Assembly (NCBI GenBank): GCA_937926145.1
Contig: CALANW010000035.1
Span: 1 to 25,495, forward strand
Origin: an uncultured Ruminococcus sp.
GTDB taxonomy: Bacteria > Bacillota > Clostridia > Oscillospirales > Ruminococcaceae
Direction of reading: 5' to 3'
Length of the DNA stretch: 25,495 nt
The notes below the pieces were generated by a model. That model was not told where the DNA came from. It did no database searches and was given only the letters and a program-made list of their open reading frames with translations. A program made the position numbers and the translations under genes. Of the stretch, positions 20,418-25,495 are shown piece after piece (within the stretch, counting starts at the first letter, position 1; each line of letters begins with the position of its first letter).

Positions 20418-22481
20418 TTAGTCGATAACAACGAGGAGGTAAGAACCGCCCTTTGTGAGGTTGAGGTTTACACGGCCTGTTGAAGCAACTGTGCCTGTAG
20501 CTTCCTTCTTGAGGGAGCCGGATTCTGTAAGACGGTAAGCCTTAACTGTGCAGCCGGATCTCTTTGTGGAGAACTTAACTGTAACTGTTTCTGTGCCGCC
20601 GATAGAACCGTCAGTACCGATTCTAACCTGAGCTGTGCTTACTGTACCCTTGTTGATCTTCTTAGCCTTGTTAACGAGGGATGTCTTAACGTCCTTAACG
20701 TTGTATGTTACAGCAACGTTGAGGTCGGAAGTTGTATCAACCTTACCGGGCTTAACTGTAACCTTAGAACCGTTATCGTTAGCGAATACGAGAGTTACAT
20801 TCTTAGCCTTTGCAGCAGCGAGAACAGCAGCAGGAACTACAGTGCCATCGTTCATGTTGATTGTGTATGTAGCACCGGACTTAGCTCTGTTTGTGATGTA
20901 AGCAGAGATATTTGTCCAACCAGCATACTTGGAAGCACCGCTGATAGCAGGTGAACCAGCAGGAACGGAAGTAGTTGTATTGTTGTTCTTGTTTCCGTTG
21001 TTGAAGAAGTAGTTGTAGTAAGGATCATCATTTGTAGAAGATGTAGCTTCCTTAACAACATAAGAGAATGTAGAAGCAGTTGTGGAATAAGTACCTGTTG
21101 TGGAGTTGAAGTAGATAGCCTTTCCATCAGCTGCGCTGTTTACTGCAGAGTAGTTAGAGCTCTTGGAAGTACCTGTGTAGCCGCCGCCGTATGTTGTAGC
21201 AGCAGAAGCAGATGTGTACCAGCTGCCGTTCTTACCGAGGTAAGAAACTTCGCTTGGGTTTCTGTATGCAGCAGAATCAGGATACCAAGTTGTAACTGTT
21301 GTATCCTTAGTATTGTCCTTATCCTTATCGGAAGAACCGTTTGTATTTGTGTTACCGCCGTTTGTTGTGCCGTTCTTGAGAACTTCGTAGTTTACCCAGT
21401 TAACTGTGCTTCCGAGGTAAACGAACTGGTGTGTACCATCGAAGGAATCATCAGGCTGGATCTCACCTGTAAAGAGGTAATTCTTGTTATCAGTGCGGAT
21501 AGCGCTTCCAGCCCAGTACTTAGCGTTATCGAGGTCTGTGGATGTACCGCTAATGCCTGTATATGTTGCACCTGCCATTGGGCTGAGTCCGCCGATGCTG
21601 GAACCGAGCTTGATAGGAGCATTGTTAACTGTGAAGCCGAGATCAAAGTTAAAGCTGTTAACTGTGAAGGTCTGGTTGAATTCGGAAACGATCTTCGAAG
21701 CAGAAGCATTTACAGCAGCGATAGCAGCATTGTACTTGTTATTAGCTGTCTGTGTATCAGCATTGTACTTAGCCTTTGTTGCAGCATCTGTAGGATTTGC
21801 AGCCAAATCAGCCTTTGCAGCAGCGAGAGCCGTATCTCTTTCAAGTACAAGTCTTGCCTTTGCGTTTGCAGCAGCAGCATTGATATCATCCTTGAACTGC
21901 TTTGCAGCAGGGTTAGCAAGAGCTGTGTAAGCATTCTTGATAGTAGTTACCATTGCATTCTTAGCAGTTGTTCTTTCGCCTTCTGTCTTAAATGCGACAA
22001 CAACATCTGCACCTGTTCTTGCACCATACTGCTCATCGAGCTTAACTGCAACAGGAGTTGTAGGATCAGCAGCCTGAGGTGCCATGTAGTTCCACTTTGT
22101 AGAAGACATAGAAGCGCTAACGCCTGTGAAGTCAGCAGCATCCCATGCAGTTACTGTTGTGCCAGGAGTTGTAACAAGTGAATTGTTTGCTCCAACTGTT
22201 ACTTCGTTGTATGTAGCAGTAAGAGCAGCGATCTTAGCGAAGTCAACATTGAAGCCGTCTTCCACACCAACAGTTGAACCTGTAGGACGAACGCAGTATG
22301 TGTTAGAACCTGTTGCATAGCCAACAGTTGTCTTCATAAGAATGGAGCTGATGCCATCGTACTTAAGTTCATATACGAGGCTTGCCTGTGTTGCTGCGGA
22401 AGCAACGATTGCAATAGAGGACATTGCTGTAAGACCAGCAATACCTACAGCAGCGCATCTGCCAAAATAAGTTTTGCTCAT
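20418..22481 (-). CDS. Secreted, probably abundant cell-surface protein of unknown function
   Basis: A 687-residue protein with a clear signal peptide (basic start, hydrophobic 10-26, cleavage likely after ASA at 29 or the next Ala). The mature part has, in order, a beta-rich region, an Ala/Lys-rich helical stretch typical of a coiled coil (about 180-260), another beta region, an Asn/Thr/Ser/Gly/Asp linker (about 370-395), a Tyr/Ser/Asn-rich section with NNGNKNNN, and a compact C-terminal domain ending TGRVNLNLTKGGSYLLVVID. That last domain resembles small beta-domains common at the ends of Ruminococcus secreted proteins; I cannot name it. There is no LPXTG, dockerin or SLH repeat. Codon use is as restricted as in tpiA; with a near-consensus promoter and AAAAGGAGAT ribosome site, high expression is likely. 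A structural or S-layer-like role is inferred. Confidence 0.85.
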   Translation of the reverse strand: MSKTYFGRCAAVGIAGLTAMSSIAIVASAATQASLVYELKYDGISSILMKTTVGYATGSNTYCVRPTGSTVGVEDGFNVDFAKIAALTATYNEVTVGANNSLVTTPGTTVTAWDAADFTGVSASMSSTKWNYMAPQAADPTTPVAVKLDEQYGARTGADVVVAFKTEGERTTAKNAMVTTIKNAYTALANPAAKQFKDDINAAAANAKARLVLERDTALAAAKADLAANPTDAATKAKYNADTQTANNKYNAAIAAVNASASKIVSEFNQTFTVNSFNFDLGFTVNNAPIKLGSSIGGLSPMAGATYTGISGTSTDLDNAKYWAGSAIRTDNKNYLFTGEIQPDDSFDGTHQFVYLGSTVNWVNYEVLKNGTTNGGNTNTNGSSDKDKDNTKDTTVTTWYPDSAAYRNPSEVSYLGKNGSWYTSASAATTYGGGYTGTSKSSNYSAVNSAADGKAIYFNSTTGTYSTTASTFSYVVKEATSSTNDDPYYNYFFNNGNKNNNTTTSVPAGSPAISGASKYAGWTNISAYITNRAKSGATYTINMNDGTVVPAAVLAAAKAKNVTLVFANDNGSKVTVKPGKVDTTSDLNVAVTYNVKDVKTSLVNKAKKINKGTVSTAQVRIGTDGSIGGTETVTVKFSTKRSGCTVKAYRLTESGSLKKEATGTVASTGRVNLNLTKGGSYLLVVID

Positions 22482-22561
22482 ATTAATATCTCCTTTTCAA
22501 TTATAAAATTTACCTTAATCTAAAGTTACAGCACACATTGTCTATAACTGTTCACGAGTTT

Positions 22562-22590
22562 ATTATAGCATATTAGTTCCTTAATTGCAA
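22562..22590 (-). promoter_or_regulatory. Promoter of the surface-protein gene
   Basis: On the minus strand, TTGCAA (22585-22590), a 17-nt spacer ending TGC (extended -10) and TATAAT (22562-22567). The leader of roughly 75 nt ends in AAAAGGAGAT, an ideal ribosome site. The rest of 22482-22691 is AT-rich without a gene. Confidence 0.85.
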
Positions 22591-22691
22591 TAGCTTTTTT
22601 GACAAAAAATATTACAATTTAATTACACTTTGGCATATTTTGTTCAAAGTTTGTTGCCAAATTGACGGAAAAAGCTCCAAAAGTTACAGCT

Positions 22692-23957
22692 TTATTTCTG
22701 TATCTCGATCTTAGCCGTAAAGTCCGATGCGCAAGGGCGAACATCTCTCGAAGCGAGCATATAAAGGTCGGAGCTGCGACAGGCAAGCTCAGCCTGACGA
22801 ACGAGCTGAGGAACTTTGAACTTGTCAAGGATATCCTTGAGCGAGCTGGAGAAAGGAATAAGGAACTTATCCATAGGATTTGCAAGCTCGGGGTTCTCCT
22901 GAGCTGCCTTGATGCGCTCATTTGCAGCTTCTGCGTTTTCGGAAGCTGCCTTGATGATCTCTGCACCCTTTTCGTTGAATGCAAGTATTCTTCCGAATGT
23001 AGGAGGAACGAGAAGATCGTTCTTCTTTATTCCGAGGTACATATTGAGAAGTGCACGGCGGAATTTTGCCTGTGTATAACGCTTTGTATCGACCATTTTG
23101 AGGAAGTCTTCAACGGAATTTGCAGCCTTGCCCATCTGTGCGATGCGGTTCTCAACGCCCTGTGCGATGTCGGGAACGTCCTTGATAAAATTAGGTGTAG
23201 CGGTTCTGAGGACGTAGAGAAGTTCTCTTTCGAGGTTGTCAAAATATGCAAGGTGGTCTGCATCGTCGTACTCTGCAACAGCCTTAGCCATATCTTCGGG
23301 AACGAAAGCGCTGATATCCTCGCCGTTTTCGATCATTTCACGAAGCTTTGAGCCGCTTGCGAAACCGTCAGCAGCTTCATCACTGTCGTGAGCCGCACCT
23401 GTGCGCTTTACCGTAAATGCGTCAATGTCAATGCCGAGCACCTTCATTGCACGGAGATATTCAACGGCAAGTGTATTGTTCGGTGAATCAAAAACGCCGC
23501 CGATGATAGGACCGTGGTCGTTGGAGATGCTCGTCTGGAGAGCCTCGGGATAGTTCATGCCCTTTTCAAGATAAGGCTTGAGCTTTTCGGGTGTACCAGC
23601 TGTAAAAGTAGCCATTGCAGCGTTTTTTAGAAGCTCGATATCTCCACATTCGCTGCCGAAAGAAATGCCGTCAACGCAGCCGAGAGCCGCGAGCATCATA
23701 ACGCCTGCACGGGCAAAATACTCTGCGCTTGCGAGTGAATATACAACGGGCATCTCGATAACGAGGTCTGCGCCGTGATTAACAGCGATCTGCGCTCTCT
23801 TGAACTTGTCGAGCATTGCAACGTCACCGCGCTGAACGTAGTTGCCGCTCATAATGCAGACGATATGGTCTGCGCCATGCTTTCTTGTTTCCTCTATCTG
23901 ATAGATATGACCGTTGTGGAACGGGTTGTATTCGCATATAATGCCGTATGTTTTCAT
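22692..23957 (-). CDS. tmcAL: tRNA(Met) cytidine acetate ligase (TmcAL, YlbM family)
   Basis: A 421-residue nucleotidyltransferase-fold enzyme. In Bacillus, TmcAL uses ATP and acetate to form N4-acetylcytidine at the wobble position of elongator tRNA-Met. Here the HxGH-type motif is HNGH (14-17) within ICEYNPFHNGHIYQ, followed by MSGNYVQRGDVAMLDKFKRA and DLVIEMPVVYSLASAEYFA, all typical of the family; GISFGSECGD follows. GGAGG lies 9-10 nt before ATG 23957. It is divergent from ackA, and the intergenic region holds a long palindrome over its -10 box. Its substrate acetate is the product of acetate kinase, so the pair is functionally coherent. Confidence 0.93.
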   Translation of the reverse strand: MKTYGIICEYNPFHNGHIYQIEETRKHGADHIVCIMSGNYVQRGDVAMLDKFKRAQIAVNHGADLVIEMPVVYSLASAEYFARAGVMMLAALGCVDGISFGSECGDIELLKNAAMATFTAGTPEKLKPYLEKGMNYPEALQTSISNDHGPIIGGVFDSPNNTLAVEYLRAMKVLGIDIDAFTVKRTGAAHDSDEAADGFASGSKLREMIENGEDISAFVPEDMAKAVAEYDDADHLAYFDNLERELLYVLRTATPNFIKDVPDIAQGVENRIAQMGKAANSVEDFLKMVDTKRYTQAKFRRALLNMYLGIKKNDLLVPPTFGRILAFNEKGAEIIKAASENAEAANERIKAAQENPELANPMDKFLIPFSSSLKDILDKFKVPQLVRQAELACRSSDLYMLASRDVRPCASDFTAKIEIQK

Positions 23958-23976
23958 TAAGCTTGTCCTCCAAATA

Positions 23977-24007
23977 TATCCATATTATAAGAGTATAAAT
24001 ATGGATA
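23977..24007. promoter_or_regulatory. Palindrome over the tmcAL -10 box, candidate operator
   Basis: Perfect 10-bp arms TATCCATATT (23977-23986) and AATATGGATA (23998-24007), separated by 11 bases. The minus-strand TATAAT of tmcAL (23984-23989) lies across the left arm. It could be a repressor site or, less likely, an RNA stem, since it would sit at the very start of the tmcAL transcript. Confidence 0.5.
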
Positions 24008-24042
24008 AATGATTACAAAAATCTAAAGATATTGTAATTCCC

Positions 24043-24071
24043 TTGATTTTTGCCGTATAAAGTAATAATAT
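24043..24071 (+). promoter_or_regulatory. Probable ackA promoter
   Basis: TTGATT (24043-24048), a 17-nt spacer and TAATAT (24066-24071). The leader of about 85 nt contains a T-run after CAAGTC but no clear riboswitch. Confidence 0.55.
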
Positions 24072-24164
24072 AAGATTAATGCAGTTTTGTCAAGTCTTTT
24101 TTTAATATTCGGAAGAAAAGCATAGTCTTTTCCTCGGCTTGACTATATGAAAGGAATGGATATT

Positions 24165-25361
24165 ATGTTAATTTTGGTAGTAAACGCAGGCAGCTCCTCA
24201 CTCAAATATCAGCTGCTCAATATGGACGATGAGAGCGTTATCGCAAAGGGCAACTGCGACCGTATCGGCATCGACGGTCACATCTCCCACAAGACTTTCG
24301 ACGGCAGAAAAGTTGACGCTGACTGCTCTTTCCCAACTCATACAGAAGCTTTCGCAAAGCTTGTTGAAGTTCTTACCACCGGTGAAGCTTCCGTTATCAA
24401 GTCGATGAGCGAAATTTCCGCTGTAGGCCACAGAATCGTTCAGGGCGCAGAAGTTTTCGATAAGACAACTCTCGTTACCGACGAAGTTATCGATAAGATA
24501 GATGAAATGAAGGAGCTTGCTCCCGTACATAACCACGCTCATGCACTCGCACTCCATGCCTGCCAGAAGGTTCTCCCCGAGGGCGTTCCTATGGTCGCAG
24601 TTTTCGATACGGCTTTCCACCAGACAATGCCCGAAAAGGCATTTATGTTTGGTCTTCCTTACGAGGATTATGAGAACTACCACGTCAGAAAATACGGCTT
24701 CCACGGCACATCTCACCGTTTCGTTTCCCACGCTCTCGCAGACGCTATGGGCAAGGATATAAAGGATCTCAAGATCGTTTCCTGCCACCTCGGAAATGGC
24801 TCTTCGATCACAGCAGTTGACGGCGGCAAGTCCGTTGATACATCTATGGGCTTCACTCCTCTCGACGGCGTTCTTATGGGAACAAGAACAGGCGCAGTTG
24901 ACCCCTCCGCTGTTACATACATTCAGGAAAAGCACGGTTTCTCCGCTGCTGAAATGAGCGAATATATGAACAAGAAGTCAGGCTTCCTCGGCGTTTCGGG
25001 AATCTCCAGCGACAACCGAGACATCACAGCAGCCGCAGAAAAGGGCGACAAGAGAGCTATCCTCGCTTCCGAGATGCTCCAGTACCAGATCAAGAAGTAC
25101 ATCGGCTCTTATGCAGCAGTTATGAACGGTCTTGACGCTGTCCTCTTCACAGGCGGCATCGGCGAAAACGCTTGGGAAGTTCGTGAGGGCGTTTGCAAGG
25201 ATATGGAATTCTTCGGCATCAAAATCGATACCGAAAAGAACAAGTCCACAAGAGGCGAGCTCATCAAGATATCCACACCCGATTCCAAGGTCGAGGTTTG
25301 GATCGTTCCTACAAACGAGGAACTCCTCATCGCAAGAGATACTCTCGCAATGATAAAGTAA
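24165..25361 (+). CDS. ackA: Acetate kinase
   Basis: A 398-residue cytoplasmic enzyme of the sugar kinase/actin fold that makes ATP and acetate from acetyl phosphate, the last step of acetate fermentation. Motifs: VVNAGSSSLKYQ (N7 region), GHRIVQG, VFDTAFHQTMP, YGFHGTSHR, the ATP-binding HLGNGSS, catalytic and acetate-site GTRTGAVDPS, and FTGGIGENA; the ending NEELLIARDT is typical. I chose ATG 24165 because AAAGGA (24150-24155) fits it and the family starts directly at the first strand; an upstream ATG at 24147 precedes that ribosome site. Codon use is fairly biased. The usual partner pta is not adjacent here. Confidence 0.98.
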   Translation: MLILVVNAGSSSLKYQLLNMDDESVIAKGNCDRIGIDGHISHKTFDGRKVDADCSFPTHTEAFAKLVEVLTTGEASVIKSMSEISAVGHRIVQGAEVFDKTTLVTDEVIDKIDEMKELAPVHNHAHALALHACQKVLPEGVPMVAVFDTAFHQTMPEKAFMFGLPYEDYENYHVRKYGFHGTSHRFVSHALADAMGKDIKDLKIVSCHLGNGSSITAVDGGKSVDTSMGFTPLDGVLMGTRTGAVDPSAVTYIQEKHGFSAAEMSEYMNKKSGFLGVSGISSDNRDITAAAEKGDKRAILASEMLQYQIKKYIGSYAAVMNGLDAVLFTGGIGENAWEVREGVCKDMEFFGIKIDTEKNKSTRGELIKISTPDSKVEVWIVPTNEELLIARDTLAMIK

Positions 25362-25384
25362 TTTTTGCACAAACATATATAAAA

Positions 25385-25413
25385 GGCTGCTGCGGTGTTT
25401 TTCCGCTGCAGCC
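25385..25413 (+). terminator. Probable ackA terminator
   Basis: GGCTGC-T-GCGG pairs with CCGC-T-GCAGCC, with one T-T mismatch, 23 bases behind the stop. The tail (GTTTCAG) is poor in T, so it may be inefficient, in which case transcription would run into repeat E4. Confidence 0.55.
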
Positions 25414-25450
25414 GTTTCAGATTGTCGGAAAGTGGTTTTGTAATAAAAAT

Positions 25451-25495
25451 AAAGTTTACGTCCACGCTTTTTAAAGGGTGGCAGGGGTCAAGGGG
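25451..25495 (+). repeat. Family E repeat, copy E4 (cut by window end)
   Basis: AAAGTTTACGTCC followed by hairpin A (25462-25481, identical to E1 and E2) and the start of B1 (CAGGGGTCAAGGGG). It is in the same orientation as ackA, about 90 bases behind its stop. Its 5' leader GCGAAGCCAACT is missing, so this copy begins later than E2 and E3. Confidence 0.85.

Noticed and set aside
21429..22181. Plus-strand frame of 250 codons opposite the surface-protein gene
   Set aside because: Cys/Ser-rich antisense shadow of a low-complexity, codon-biased gene.
24198..24935. Minus-strand frame of 245 codons opposite ackA
   Set aside because: Antisense shadow; ackA has all family motifs in the other direction.

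Overview
This window looks like chromosome of a low-to-mid-GC, spore-forming (or ancestrally spore-forming) Firmicute, most like the Ruminococcus / Eubacterium siraeum part of the Oscillospiraceae. This rests on strong AGGAGG-type ribosome sites, many consensus TTGACA-17-TATAAT promoters, a SpoVAE homologue, TmcAL, DUF896 and DUF1540 proteins, an NspC-type polyamine decarboxylase and an intracellular GH13 amylase. No species is assigned. There is no rRNA, tRNA, CRISPR array, prophage or transposase gene.

Layout: (1) 0-4.1 kb: a TetR regulator translationally coupled to a large fused ABC exporter. (2) 4.1-4.8 kb: a non-coding block of hairpin repeats. (3) 4.8-6.0 kb: two tandem paralogous membrane proteins of unknown function. 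(4) 6.0-7.4 kb: a fluoride (crcB-type) riboswitch with terminator platform, then a cation/proton antiporter. (5) 7.5-10.6 kb: a small orphan gene, then a tpiA / small membrane protein / gpmI glycolytic operon. (6) 10.7-11.7 kb: a small membrane protein and a second repeat block. (7) 11.7-16.6 kb, minus strand: pyrG, then an enolase/spoVAE operon, then cca. (8) 16.7-20.2 kb: a DUF1540 mini-protein, a GH13 amylase fused to DUF1653, and a DUF896/nspC operon. (9) 20.4-25.4 kb: a probably abundant secreted surface protein, tmcAL, and divergent ackA.

The genes mostly serve central metabolism and housekeeping. Glycolysis is represented by tpiA, gpmI and eno, acetate formation by ackA, acetate-dependent tRNA modification by tmcAL, and CTP synthesis by pyrG. 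cca matures tRNA ends, nspC serves polyamine synthesis, and the amylase handles alpha-glucans. The tetR-ABC module and the fluoride-responsive antiporter are stress or export functions.

The most unusual content is non-coding. A roughly 300-350 bp modular element (family E) occurs three times plus a truncated copy at the window end. It keeps the same order of hairpins while stem sequences change on both sides, and the three copies whose upstream gene is visible lie just 3' of that gene on its strand. A second family (M, about 95-113 bp, 13-14 bp terminal inverted repeats) occurs three times; one copy has rewritten the C-terminus and stop codon of a gene. Other points for follow-up are the GH13-DUF1653 fusion and the enolase overlapping spoVAE with codon use unlike the other glycolytic genes.
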